NCBI RefSeq assembly: GCF_020103725.1 | Contig: NZ_JAHXBG010000005.1 | Coordinates: forward strand, 434,001-498,000 | Source: Hyalangium gracile | Lineage (GTDB): Bacteria; Myxococcota; Myxococcia; Myxococcales; Myxococcaceae | Direction: 5' to 3' | DNA: 64,000 nt | In this document: piece after piece, positions 27,660-36,523 of the stretch | How the letters are laid out: every line of letters starts with the position of its first letter | Numbering within the stretch: position 1 is the first letter of the stretch | Translations under genes and position numbers: made by a program | Notes under the pieces: generated by a model | What the model saw: the letters and a program-made list of their open reading frames with translations, nothing else | The model's database searches: none | What the model was told of the DNA's origin: nothing

Positions 27660-28540
27660 GGTGGCAGAAACATCAGGAGGACTGAGGCCACATAGACGAT
27701 GAGCAGCAGCACGGACTCGAAGCCGATGTTTCCGGGGCCCCGCCGCTGCCGGCGCAGCAACCCGGCGATGACGATGGCCGTCATGAAGATGCCAGTCACC
27801 GATAGCAGCAACTGGTCCGGCCGGGCTGCGTGGTAGAGCGAGCCCTGGCGGTAGGCCACATCTCCCACCGCCAGGTTGAGCACATCGAAGGCGTTGCCCC
27901 CCAGCACTCCCGCCATGGCCAACGTCAGCGCGCCCCGACGGACAGCCGCGACGCTCGTCACCGTCTCGGGCAGGGCATTGACGATGCCCATGATGAGCGC
28001 TCCCACCAGCGCATCCGGCAGGCGGGTGTGGACGACGATGGACTCGGCGGCCTGAGCAATGGCCCACCCGGAAACGGACACGAGCCCGCCCATGAGCCCG
28101 AACTCGAGCAGCAGGCGGGGGGTGCTCCGCTGGCGCCACTTGCCCTGCTCCTCCGGCACGTCCTCCCGAGTCTCACGGGTCTTCCGCGGCACCCAGGGCG
28201 GCAGAGAGCGCAGCTCCCGCGCCAGCTTCATCCCGTAGCCATAGGCCGCCACGAGCAGGAGCGAGCCGGGATGGATGCGCCAGAGGGTCACGTCCGGGCT
28301 GAAGCTCAGCGCGACCGCGAGGCTGAGCAGGCAGATGAGGAGTACCCCGAAGAAGATGTTGGGCAGCGAGGCCGCGGCGAACAGGAGGGCTCCCAGGAGC
28401 GCTTCCCCCCAGCCCAGCCGGTCCGCGAGCACATCTCCCAGTATCGCGAGCCGGATGGACGTGAGGAGCGTGAGCACGGCGCACCCGGCGCCGAGGAGCA
28501 AGCCGCCGGAGAGCGGCCAGACATCCATCTGCTCGGACAT
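27656..28540 (-). CDS. CaCA-family cation exchanger with shortened first alpha repeat
   Basis: 294 residues; ATG 28540 is preceded by GGAGG at 4 nt. The second alpha repeat is intact (GALIMGIVNALPETVTSVAAVRRG, GNAFDVLNL), matching the Ca2+/Na+ or Ca2+/H+ exchangers. The first repeat is not: the expected S-L-P-E is S-L-P-N in FAAASLPNIFFGVLL, and the stretch that normally follows appears to be missing, with no frameshift at the site. The protein may be inactive or have altered coupling. Downstream it is coupled to the barrel gene. Confidence 0.75.
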   Translation of the reverse strand: MSEQMDVWPLSGGLLLGAGCAVLTLLTSIRLAILGDVLADRLGWGEALLGALLFAAASLPNIFFGVLLICLLSLAVALSFSPDVTLWRIHPGSLLLVAAYGYGMKLARELRSLPPWVPRKTRETREDVPEEQGKWRQRSTPRLLLEFGLMGGLVSVSGWAIAQAAESIVVHTRLPDALVGALIMGIVNALPETVTSVAAVRRGALTLAMAGVLGGNAFDVLNLAVGDVAYRQGSLYHAARPDQLLLSVTGIFMTAIVIAGLLRRQRRGPGNIGFESVLLLIVYVASVLLMFLPP

Positions 28541-28914
28541 GGAGCCTCCACGCCAGACGGGTAGGATCCGGCAGCCCGCGCGCCGCGGCAACCCTGGTCT
28601 TCCGCGCCACGGCGCCGCTGTCCACAAGTCGTCGGTGCTGCAGACCTACCGCTGACTCATGCCCGCGAGGAGGCATGGCGTGGGAGGACGATGGAGAACG
28701 TCCCGCCGTATCGAGGCGTACCCCGGGCGTCGTGCTGCACGTGGTGGACAGGGCCAGGAACAAGGCCGCAACGACCAGACGACGAGGATGACGCCATGAG
28801 TCCCGACCTGGCTGGTTCGAAGCGGACGTTGGCAGGTCGGCTGCTGCCGAGGGCGGCGAGCGTACTCCCGGGAGTAGGACGGCTCCGGCCCCGTGTTGCG
28901 CCTTGTCGTACCTC
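28541..28914. other. Non-coding spacer upstream of the tRNA gene
   Basis: I found no supported gene in these 374 nt. A perfect 14-bp palindrome, TACTCCCGGGAGTA, lies at 28863-28876. A plus-strand frame at 28691-28942 has no family resemblance and is probably not coding. Confidence 0.5.
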
Positions 28915-28943
28915 TTGCAGAGGCCCCTCAGGCCCGGTATAGG
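28915..28943 (+). promoter_or_regulatory. Sigma-70-type promoter of the tRNA gene
   Basis: TTGCAG (28915-28920) and TATAGG (28938-28943) are separated by 17 bp. Transcription would start about 8 nt before the mature tRNA. Confidence 0.65.
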
Positions 28944-28957
28944 GGGCTGCACTTCAC

Positions 28958-29031
28958 GGCCAGGTAGCTCATCTGGTTAGAGCGGCGGTCTCATAATCCG
29001 CAGGTAGTCGGTTCAAGTCCGACCCTGGCCA
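28958..29031 (+). tRNA. tRNA with CAT anticodon (elongator Met, or Ile2)
   Basis: A complete 74-nt cloverleaf: acceptor GGCCAGG/CCTGGCC (7 bp), D-arm GCTC/GAGC, anticodon loop CTCATAA and T-arm GTCGG TTCAAGT CCGAC. The anticodon is CAT. G1-C72 pairing rules out initiator tRNA. The discriminator is A and the 3' CCA is not encoded. Position 31-39 at the foot of the anticodon stem is a T-T mismatch. Whether it is Met or lysidine-modified Ile2 cannot be decided by eye. Confidence 0.93.
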
Positions 29032-29033
29032 CA

Positions 29034-29071
29034 AGCCCCGTCCCCGGTTCTTCCTGGGACGGGGCTTTTTT
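29034..29071 (+). terminator. Rho-independent terminator of the tRNA gene
   Basis: AGCCCCGTCCC (29034-29044) pairs perfectly with GGGACGGGGCT (29056-29066), followed by a run of T. Its 11-bp GC-rich stem is one of the two clearest terminators in the window. Confidence 0.93.
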
Positions 29072-29179
29072 CGTTCCCCCTGCCCCGCAAACGCCAAGGC
29101 CGGAGGCCACTGAGTTCCCTCAGCAGCTCCCGGCCTCGGTGCTTCCCTCAGGCCCTGCAAGGGCCCCTCGGGCTTCCGC

Positions 29180-30376
<1,197 letters not shown>

Positions 30377-30401
30377 CTCGATCTCCTTGGTCGAAGGAAT
30401 A

Positions 30402-30423
30402 CTGGAACGCCGTGTAATTCCAG
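30402..30423. promoter_or_regulatory. Inverted repeat before the second GH16 gene
   Basis: CTGGAA (30402-30407) and TTCCAG (30418-30423) are separated by 10 bp, 26-47 nt upstream of the start codon. It could be a binding site or part of a 5' hairpin. Confidence 0.35.
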
Positions 30424-30447
30424 TTTCCCCAGGAGCCAAGGATTTTG

Positions 30448-30461
30448 TGAAAGCCCATTCA
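30448..30461. promoter_or_regulatory. LacI-type operator before the second GH16 gene
   Basis: TGAAAGCCCATTCA matches TGAAAGCGCTTTCA at 12 of 14 positions and is part of a longer inverted repeat GTGAA-AGCCCA-TTCAC. The centre is 78 bp upstream of the start codon. Confidence 0.55.
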
Positions 30462-30509
30462 CGATTTTCAGGCCCTACCCCTGTACACCTCGGGGCAGAG
30501 CTGTTCGGT

Positions 30510-31865
30510 TCATGACAGCGCTTGCGTCACCGCGGCGTGGGGGGCCGTCTGGGAGCGCTGCGACTCGATGAAGGCCCGGTACCAGTACGCGCTGTCCTTC
30601 AGCACGCGCCGCTGGGTGCCGTAGTCCACGTACACCAGGCCGAACCGCTTCTGGTATCCCGACGCCCACTCGAAGTTGTCGAGGAAGCTCCAGGCGAAGT
30701 AGCCGCGGACATCCACTCCCTGGCTGCGCGCGGCGTTCATCGCCGCGAGGTGCTGCTCCAGGTACGCCACGCGCTGCACGTCATGCACCGCGCCCCCCTC
30801 CAGCCGGTCGACGAACGCGGCGCCATTCTCGGCGATGTAGATGGGGGGCAGGCGGTAGTCGCGCGCCAGCCGCACCAGCAGATCCGTCAACCCTTGCGGA
30901 TAGATCTCCCACCCCATGTCCGTGAACCCCAGCTCGCCCGGAGGCGTCGCCGCGGGGTCCTCGGCATGGATGAAGTTGCGCATGTAGTAGTTGATGCCCA
31001 GGAAATCGAGCGGCTGCCGGATCAACGCCAAGTCCCCCGGCTCCACGTCGGGCGCGTCCTCCCCCAGGTGCTCGAGCACGTCCCGCGGGTAGCTGCCCTG
31101 GAACAGCGGGTCCATGTACCAGCGCAGCCCCAGGCCATCCTCCAGGCGCGCCTTCGCCCGGTCCGCCGCCACGGGGCGAGCCGGATAGCTGGGCGACAGG
31201 TTCAGGACGATGCCCAGCGGCACCCTCGGCACCAGCGTGCGCAGCGCCTGCACCGCCAGGCCGTGCGCCACCAGCAGGTGGTGTGACACCTGCATCGCCA
31301 GCTGCCTGTCTCGGAGGCCGGGAGCGAAGATGCCCTTCTCGTGCCCCAGCGTGGCCACCACCCAGGGCTCGTTGAAGGTGCAGAGGCTCTCCAGGCGGTC
31401 GCCCAGGCGACGCGCCACCACCTCCGCGAAGTCCACGAAGCGCAGGGCCGTGTCCCGCTGCCCCCACCCTCCCTCGTCCTGCAGCGCCTGCGGCAGATCC
31501 CAGTGGTAGAGCGTCAGGTGAGGCCGCAGGCCGCGCGCCAGGATGCCGTCCAGCAGCCGATCGTAGAAGTCGAGCCCCCTGGCGTTCGTGGGACTGCGCC
31601 CCGTGGGCTGAATCCGCGGCCACGCCACCGAGAAGCGGTAGGCGTTGACCCCCAGCGCCACCAGCAGATCGAGGTCCTCCTCCCACCGGTGGTAGTGGTC
31701 GCACGCCACCTCCCCCGTGTCGCCGCGGGCGATGGTGCCCGGCACCTGGCTGAAGGTGTCCCAGATCGACGGGCCACGCCCATCCTCGGAGACCGCACCT
31801 TCAATCTGATAGGCGCTGGTAGCGACGCCCCACTGGAACTCGTCGGGAAGCAGGCTGGAAGGCAT
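30510..31865 (-). CDS. Beta-glucosidase, glycoside hydrolase family 1 (second copy)
   Basis: A 451-residue cytoplasmic enzyme with no signal peptide. Acid/base E166 lies in TFNEPW and nucleophile E346 in YIAENGA. It shares the family layout with the GH1 at 11048 but is clearly diverged, so it probably prefers another chain length or linkage. It lies between the repressor gene and the GH16 gene on the same strand. A perfect-core LacI-type operator lies 59-72 nt upstream of the start. Confidence 0.94.
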   Translation of the reverse strand: MPSSLLPDEFQWGVATSAYQIEGAVSEDGRGPSIWDTFSQVPGTIARGDTGEVACDHYHRWEEDLDLLVALGVNAYRFSVAWPRIQPTGRSPTNARGLDFYDRLLDGILARGLRPHLTLYHWDLPQALQDEGGWGQRDTALRFVDFAEVVARRLGDRLESLCTFNEPWVVATLGHEKGIFAPGLRDRQLAMQVSHHLLVAHGLAVQALRTLVPRVPLGIVLNLSPSYPARPVAADRAKARLEDGLGLRWYMDPLFQGSYPRDVLEHLGEDAPDVEPGDLALIRQPLDFLGINYYMRNFIHAEDPAATPPGELGFTDMGWEIYPQGLTDLLVRLARDYRLPPIYIAENGAAFVDRLEGGAVHDVQRVAYLEQHLAAMNAARSQGVDVRGYFAWSFLDNFEWASGYQKRFGLVYVDYGTQRRVLKDSAYWYRAFIESQRSQTAPHAAVTQALS

Positions 31866-31923
31866 CGTGACTCCTCGGAGCCTCGAGGGCTCACCGGAAG
31901 GATGTCACGTCCGCCGCCAGAAC

Positions 31924-31937
31924 TGAAAGCGCTTTCG
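31924..31937. promoter_or_regulatory. LacI-type operator before the second GH1 gene
   Basis: TGAAAGCGCTTTCG matches the palindrome TGAAAGCGCTTTCA at 13 of 14 positions. It lies between the stop of the repressor gene and the start of the GH1 gene and contains a perfect 12-bp palindrome GAAAGCGCTTTC. Confidence 0.75.
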
Positions 31938-31942
31938 AGACC

Positions 31943-32962
31943 TCAGGGGCCGCGCCGCCGCATGGTCGACTCGCGGACGATGACCTGCAGGGGGATGGTG
32001 GGGATGGCGTAGTCCTGGCCGTGGATCAGCCCCAGCATCGCGTCGCCGGCGATCTTCCCCAGGTCGTACGCGGGCTGGCGCACGGTGGTGAGTGGCGGCG
32101 TGGTGTAGAGCGAGGAGGGCAGATCATCGAAGCCGATGATCGACATGTCCTCCGGCACGCGGATGCCCTTGCGGTACAGCGCGAGCCTGGCGCCGTAGGC
32201 CATCTGATCGTTGGCGACGAACAGCGCCGTGAAGTTCAGCCGCGTCTCCAGCAGCTGGTTCACCGCCAGCAGGCCGCTGGACTCGTGGAAGTCCCCCGTG
32301 GCGATCAGGCGCTCATCCACCGGCAGGCCGTGCTCCCTCAGCGCCCGGCGGTAGCCCTCCAGACGCTGCTGGGCATCGACGTTCGCCTCGGGCCCGGCGA
32401 TATGGGCGATGCGCGTGTGGCCGAGCTCGATCAGGTGGCAGGTGGCCTCGTAGCCCGCCTGCTCGTTGTTGGCCTGGATGCTGACGACATTGGGGCCGTG
32501 CAGGTTGCGGCCGGTGATGACCAGCGGCAGGCGCGCCGCGTACTCCATCAGCGAGGCGTCGTCGATCATGCCCGTCAGCACGATGACCCCATCCACGCGG
32601 CGGGCCACCAGCAGCGACATGCACTCGACTTCCTTCTCCTTCTTCCAGTGGCCGCTCACGAACAGCGGCGCGTAGCCCGCCTTGGCCAGGCTGTCCTCGA
32701 TGCCCTTGAGGGCCTCGTTGAAGAAGGGGCTGGCGATGTCCTGGGTGATCACCCCCACCGACATCGAGCTGCCGCGCGCCAGGCCCTGGGCCATCACGTT
32801 GGGGCGGTAGTTGAGGTCGGCGATGGCACGCTCCACGGCCTGACGCTTGCTGTCCCTCACACGAGCAGTGCCGTTGAGGATGCGCGACACCGTGCTGGGT
32901 GACACTCCGGCTCGACGGGCTACTTCCTCCAGTGTCACAGGGGCGTTACCGCGGCCATCCAT
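31943..32962 (-). CDS. LacI/GalR-family transcriptional repressor
   Basis: A 339-residue regulator. ATG 32962 was chosen because AAGGAG lies 7 nt upstream; a GTG at 32980 is less likely. The N-terminal helix-turn-helix VARRAGVSPSTVSRILNG matches the family, with the hinge helix that inserts in the minor groove of a central CG step. The sugar-binding domain follows (GVITQDIASPFFNEALKGIE, DGVIVLTG, FVANDQMAYG, GFDDLPSS, TTVRQP). It probably senses a beta-glucan oligosaccharide and represses the glucan genes and itself. The ligand is inference. Confidence 0.93.
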   Translation of the reverse strand: MDGRGNAPVTLEEVARRAGVSPSTVSRILNGTARVRDSKRQAVERAIADLNYRPNVMAQGLARGSSMSVGVITQDIASPFFNEALKGIEDSLAKAGYAPLFVSGHWKKEKEVECMSLLVARRVDGVIVLTGMIDDASLMEYAARLPLVITGRNLHGPNVVSIQANNEQAGYEATCHLIELGHTRIAHIAGPEANVDAQQRLEGYRRALREHGLPVDERLIATGDFHESSGLLAVNQLLETRLNFTALFVANDQMAYGARLALYRKGIRVPEDMSIIGFDDLPSSLYTTPPLTTVRQPAYDLGKIAGDAMLGLIHGQDYAIPTIPLQVIVRESTMRRRGP

Positions 32963-32990
32963 GGGAGGACTCCTTAACACATCCTCCGCA

Positions 32991-33004
32991 TGAGAGCGCT
33001 CTCA
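32991..33004. promoter_or_regulatory. LacI-type operator before the repressor gene
   Basis: TGAGAGCGCTCTCA is a perfect 14-bp palindrome with the AGCGCT core of the other sites, 29-42 nt upstream of the repressor start codon. This fits autoregulation. Confidence 0.75.
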
Positions 33005-33063
33005 AAGCGGGCCGGCCGCGTGCGGGCCTGTCCGAAGGGGCAGCTCCTGGCTGACTGCTCGCC

Positions 33064-33534
33064 CTACGCCGCCGGTTGCGCCTCGATGCCCAGCGCCTCG
33101 TGGGCGAAGCGGAACATGCGCTCGCGCAGCTGCTCGAGCGCCTGGCGCGGCAGCCGGCCGGAGCGGTCCGCCGCGTCCTCCAGCTTCTCCTTGCAGCGCA
33201 GGTCCATGCACAGGCACACCCCCACGCGGCGCTTGCTGTTCACGTCCGTCGTCAGCAGGCCCACCTCGCTCGACGAGCCGGTGCTGTGGCACCAGTCGCA
33301 GATGCGCGAGCCCAGCCCGCTGTCCGAAGTGTCGCGACGGAAGATGATTCCAATGGGCTTGCGGCTGCCCGGCGCGGCGAACACCAGGTACACCCGCGCC
33401 CCCGAGGTCTCCGTCCACGCCAGGTAGTCGCGGACGAAGAGCGGGAAGGTGACGCCCTCGGGCATCTCAATGACCCGGCGGTCAGGCGAGCGGAAGGACT
33501 CGATGAGCGCCCGGTCGGTTTCGAGTCGGAACAC
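33064..33534 (-). CDS. FBP/FusB-type C-terminal treble-clef zinc finger protein
   Basis: 156 residues. GTG 33534 starts the gene with AAGGAG upstream. Cysteines in CDWCHS and CLCMDLRC, with R-I-C-D-W-C spacing, match the FBP_C treble-clef finger found in FusB-type EF-G-binding proteins. Family members can rescue EF-G stalled on the ribosome by fusidic acid, but most environmental copies are uncharacterised. Whether this one binds EF-G is unknown. A short palindrome lies close upstream. Confidence 0.75.
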   Translation of the reverse strand: MFRLETDRALIESFRSPDRRVIEMPEGVTFPLFVRDYLAWTETSGARVYLVFAAPGSRKPIGIIFRRDTSDSGLGSRICDWCHSTGSSSEVGLLTTDVNSKRRVGVCLCMDLRCKEKLEDAADRSGRLPRQALEQLRERMFRFAHEALGIEAQPAA

Positions 33535-33550
33535 GGCTGCTCCTTGGGAG

Positions 33551-33563
33551 AGGGACTGTCCCT
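33551..33563. promoter_or_regulatory. Palindrome before the FBP-domain gene
   Basis: AGGGACTGTCCCT is a perfect odd palindrome with 6-bp arms, centred about 23 nt upstream of the GTG start. It looks like a small repressor site; the regulator is unknown. Confidence 0.4.
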
Positions 33564-33621
33564 AACAGCCAGCCCCTCCCGAATCCACCTCGGCTGGCGG
33601 GCTACCGAGCCCCTGCCCGGC

Positions 33622-34803
33622 TCAGTACACCCACGCCTCCACGCCGCGCCCCGGCACCAGCTCGTCGCGCTTCACGTGCTCGTGGCCCGTGGCCTTGCCC
33701 AGCTCCAGCAGCGACTTCAGCCGCAGCAGGTCGTCGTCCATCTGCTTCTTGGGGTCCGCCCCCAGCAGCTTGGCGAACGCGTGGCCGATGATGCCCGCCG
33801 GCGGGTTGTACGACAGCCGGATGTCCAGCCGCGTCCGCCCTCTTCCCGCATCCTCGAAGCGGATGGTGCCCTCGTTCTCCACCATCGCGCCCTCCACGCT
33901 CCGCCACGACAGCAGCCGCCCCGGCTCAATGCGGGTGGTGATCGCTTCCCACTCGAAGATGATCCCCGCGGGCCCTCGCACCCTCCAGTGAGAGCGGCCG
34001 TCCTGGGACATCCACACGTCCTCCACGTGGCTCATGAAGCGCGGGAAGTTGTGCATCGCCTGCCAGAAGGCGAACACCTCGTTCACCGGCGCGTTCACCG
34101 TGATGTCCTTCTGGAACGACAGCGCCATCCGCCCCGCCCCCACCCCCGTCAGGTGCTTCAGATCGAGGTTGGTCAGGCTCCGCAGCCCCAGCAGCAGCCC
34201 CGCGCCCGCCAGCGCCGGCCTCAGCACGCCGCGCCGGGACAGCCCGTAGCCGATCATCCCCAGCCCCCCCAGGCTCGCCAGGAAGCGGGCCGTCGGGGAC
34301 CAGTGGTGCTGCAGCAGCTCCGGACGCTCTCCGGGCCGGCTCACTCCGCCTTGCAGGTCCGGGTGGTTGCCCGCCTGCGTGTGCGGCTCCAGATCGTCAT
34401 CGATCTCCCGCACGCCCCGCACGCTCCGCACCCGCGCGAGCACCCGCTTCACCTCGCTGGCCAGGATGGTGCCCTCGAGTTCCACCTGCCCGTGCCGGCA
34501 GGCCACCCGGATGGCCCCGGGATGCGAACAGACACGGCCGAGCGCGGACCGCACGCGCGCCTCGAGCGTCACGTCGTCCACCTGTTCCTCCTGCAGCCGC
34601 CCCTGGAGCTTGAAGTAGAGCCCGCGCGCGCGGTGCTCCATGTCCCGCGCCACCACCTCGAGCGCGTCCGCCGCTCCGTAGAGCATGTGCCGGGCCTTCT
34701 CCCGGACATGGGCTCGACGCCCGCCGCCGCTGCGCGGATCCGCCCAGTACATCAGCCCCGCTCCGAGCCCCACGCCACCGAGTGCCCACCCTGCCCTGGT
34801 CAT
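33622..34803 (-). CDS. Membrane protein with BON and SRPBCC (polyketide cyclase-like) domains
   Basis: 393 residues. AAAGGAGG 6 nt before ATG 34803 decides the start. It begins with a Gly-rich membrane-type segment (GWALGGVGLGAGLMYW), then a BON domain (about 78-145; VRSALGRVCSHPGAIRVACRHGQVELEG), a helical pair (about 180-215) and a C-terminal SRPBCC fold (about 235-375; DITVNAPVNEVFAFWQAMHNFPRF, RIEPGRLLSWRSVEG). BON suggests membrane or periplasmic binding; the SRPBCC cavity can bind lipids or other hydrophobic ligands. The ligand is unknown. Confidence 0.82.
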   Translation of the reverse strand: MTRAGWALGGVGLGAGLMYWADPRSGGGRRAHVREKARHMLYGAADALEVVARDMEHRARGLYFKLQGRLQEEQVDDVTLEARVRSALGRVCSHPGAIRVACRHGQVELEGTILASEVKRVLARVRSVRGVREIDDDLEPHTQAGNHPDLQGGVSRPGERPELLQHHWSPTARFLASLGGLGMIGYGLSRRGVLRPALAGAGLLLGLRSLTNLDLKHLTGVGAGRMALSFQKDITVNAPVNEVFAFWQAMHNFPRFMSHVEDVWMSQDGRSHWRVRGPAGIIFEWEAITTRIEPGRLLSWRSVEGAMVENEGTIRFEDAGRGRTRLDIRLSYNPPAGIIGHAFAKLLGADPKKQMDDDLLRLKSLLELGKATGHEHVKRDELVPGRGVEAWVY

Positions 34804-35016
34804 CGCTGGCCTCCTTTGTGTTCGCCCCCTCAACGTGAAGGCGACATCGTCCCCGAGCAGCAGCCGAGCGAGGAACGCCTCCAACGTCCGCCTCTCTCTC
34901 GCCGCCCGGCCGTCTGCCCTCCAGCCAACTGTTTTTTTGACGGGACGCCGGGTCGACCTCCTAATGCCACCCACAGGCCAGTAGCGGCCTGTAGCAGCTC
35001 GCCCAGGAGGCCCCTG
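34804..35016. promoter_or_regulatory. Divergent spacer before the BON/SRPBCC and ribbon-helix-helix genes
   Basis: 213 nt with no gene. It must carry both promoters. A run of seven T near 34930 (CTGTTTTTTTGACGG) stands out against the GC-rich background; no clear -10/-35 pair was identified. Confidence 0.35.
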
Positions 35017-35259
35017 ATGCAGGATGGCAACATGAGCCCGCTGAGCGCCGACACCTCGTCGGCCGCTCCGCTCGATACCGGTGACCGCCGCGCCAGCCCC
35101 GAGGCCGAGGTCGTCTCCACCCACGTGCTCGTCGGCGAGGAGCAGGTGCAGAAGCTGCGCGAGCTGTCCCGGCGCACCCGCATCGCGCAGAGCGAGTACC
35201 TGCGCGAGGCCGTGGAGGATCTGCTCGCCAAGTACGGCCGCAACGGAGGCGAGCCGTGA
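35017..35259 (+). CDS. Ribbon-helix-helix (CopG/Arc-type) protein
   Basis: 80 residues; AGGAGG ends 6 nt before ATG 35017. A disordered N-terminal part of about 32 residues precedes STHVLVGEEQVQKLRELSRRT, RIAQSEYLREAVEDLLAKYG, the beta strand and two helices of a ribbon-helix-helix DNA-binding domain. Such proteins dimerise and bind operator repeats, often as antitoxins or small repressors. The overlap with the next small ORF (GTGA) suggests a coupled pair. Confidence 0.78.
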   Translation: MQDGNMSPLSADTSSAAPLDTGDRRASPEAEVVSTHVLVGEEQVQKLRELSRRTRIAQSEYLREAVEDLLAKYGRNGGEP

Positions 35260-35420
35260 CGACCGCCTCCCCCACGGACACCCGCCACGTCCGCGAGGTG
35301 CTGCCGCTGGGGCTCATGCGCGATCTGCCCGGCATGAGCGCCGCGCTGCCTGCGCCGCCCGCCGAGCCGCCCTCGTCCATCAAGGCGGCCATCGTCCGCT
35401 GGCTCAACGCGGAGCTGTAG
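35256..35420 (+). CDS. Small 54-residue protein coupled to the ribbon-helix-helix gene
   Basis: GTG at 35256 overlaps the preceding stop in a GTGA junction. It encodes 54 residues: a polar start, a VREVLPLGLMRDLPGMSA stretch, a Pro-rich linker and a possible helix IKAAIVRWLNAEL. The codon use matches neighbours and the start overlaps, which favour a real gene. It resembles no family that I know. It is too short to be a usual toxin; it may be a partner or modulator. Confidence 0.5.
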   Translation: MTTASPTDTRHVREVLPLGLMRDLPGMSAALPAPPAEPPSSIKAAIVRWLNAEL

Positions 35421-35447
35421 TCCCCGCCGCGGCGACGCGGCTCCGGC

Positions 35448-36506
35448 TCACGCCACCGGAGCCGAGGCCTCGCCCTCCTTGTCCAGCTTCGTGGCGATGT
35501 CCTTGAAGGACATGTGCCCGATGGACAAGAGGATGAGGCCGAAGCCGATCTGCTGCACCGTCTGGCACAGCCACACCACGTTGGCGTAGGCCAGCCCGCT
35601 GTTGTTCACCACCGCCGCGGGCAGGAAGAGGCTCAGCCCCACCTTCGTCGCCGCCTGGAAGGTGCCCATCATCCCGGGCGCCGCCGGGATCATCAGCCCC
35701 ACCACCAGCACCGTCATCACCACGTAGGCCTGGAACAGCGACAGGCTCATGGGCTGGCACGCCGCGTCCGCGCCCACGCAGCCGAAGGCCCGCGACAGCA
35801 GCGCCATGCCCGCGCCGTTCAGGCCCCAGTACACCAGCGTGAGCAGGAAGAAGAAGGTGAGCTGCCTCGCGCTCGGCAGCTGGCGCATCGCGCCCACGAA
35901 GCCGTCCACGATGTCCGCCATCTTGTGGGCCACGCCCGGCAGGAAGCGCCCCACCGTGATGCGCACCAGGTTCACCGCGCGGTCATGCTGCCAGCGCGCG
36001 AAGAGCAGGAAGGCCAGCCCGCCGCCGAACACGGCGAACATCAGCGTGGAGCCCAGCTTCACGTAGCGGATCTCCGCCGTCTCCCCCGGGATGAAGAAGA
36101 GCAGCACCCGCAGCAGCGTGGCCACCAGCAGGCCGTCGGTGATGCGCTCCAGCACCACGGACGTCATCGCCGCGCTGCGCCGGATGGAGCTGCGCTGGGC
36201 GATCAGGAAGGGACGGGCGAACTCGCCCAGCCGGAACGGCAGCACCAGCAGCATCATGAAGCCGATGCCGGAGGCCTCGTTGAGCGGCCGGAACGGCACC
36301 CGCTCCATGCCCGACAGCAGGCATCCCCAGCGCAGCGTCCGGCAGATGTGGATGAGGGTGAGGATGCCCAGATAGGGCAGCACGTAGGAGTAGTCCGCGG
36401 AGCGCAGGCTGGCCCACTGAGACTGGACGTCCGTGTCCCGGAACGCCCACCACGTGAACAGGAGGGTGACCAGCAGGCTGGCCACGAGCTTGAGGGCACG
36501 CTTCAC
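35448..36506 (-). CDS. UPF0104/LPG-synthetase-type membrane protein (YbhN-like)
   Basis: A 352-residue integral membrane protein with about eight to nine helices. Family segments include LRWGCLLSGMERVPFRPLNEASGIGFMMLLVLPFRLGEFARPFLIA and the conserved P-A-A-P-G motif in GLMIPAAPGMMGTFQ. GTG 36506 is the start. The family includes the membrane domain of MprF and proteins of lipid or polysaccharide transport; no catalytic synthase domain is attached. It lies 18 nt from the PHP-type gene. Confidence 0.82.
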   Translation of the reverse strand: MKRALKLVASLLVTLLFTWWAFRDTDVQSQWASLRSADYSYVLPYLGILTLIHICRTLRWGCLLSGMERVPFRPLNEASGIGFMMLLVLPFRLGEFARPFLIAQRSSIRRSAAMTSVVLERITDGLLVATLLRVLLFFIPGETAEIRYVKLGSTLMFAVFGGGLAFLLFARWQHDRAVNLVRITVGRFLPGVAHKMADIVDGFVGAMRQLPSARQLTFFFLLTLVYWGLNGAGMALLSRAFGCVGADAACQPMSLSLFQAYVVMTVLVVGLMIPAAPGMMGTFQAATKVGLSLFLPAAVVNNSGLAYANVVWLCQTVQQIGFGLILLSIGHMSFKDIATKLDKEGEASAPVA

Positions 36507-36523
36507 AGCGGGCGGGTATACCG

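Noticed and set aside
28863-28876. Palindrome TACTCCCGGGAGTA
   Set aside because: It is isolated, more than 80 bp from the tRNA start, and CCCGGG centres are frequent in such GC-rich DNA; not enough to call a site.
28691-28942. 83-codon plus-strand frame upstream of the tRNA gene
   Set aside because: It has no family resemblance, runs into the tRNA promoter and shows biased Arg/Pro composition.
30513-30526. TGACAGCGCTTGCG as a sixth LacI-type site
   Set aside because: It overlaps the end of the GH1 coding region and has several changes outside the core; a better site for the downstream GH16 gene is at 30448-30461.
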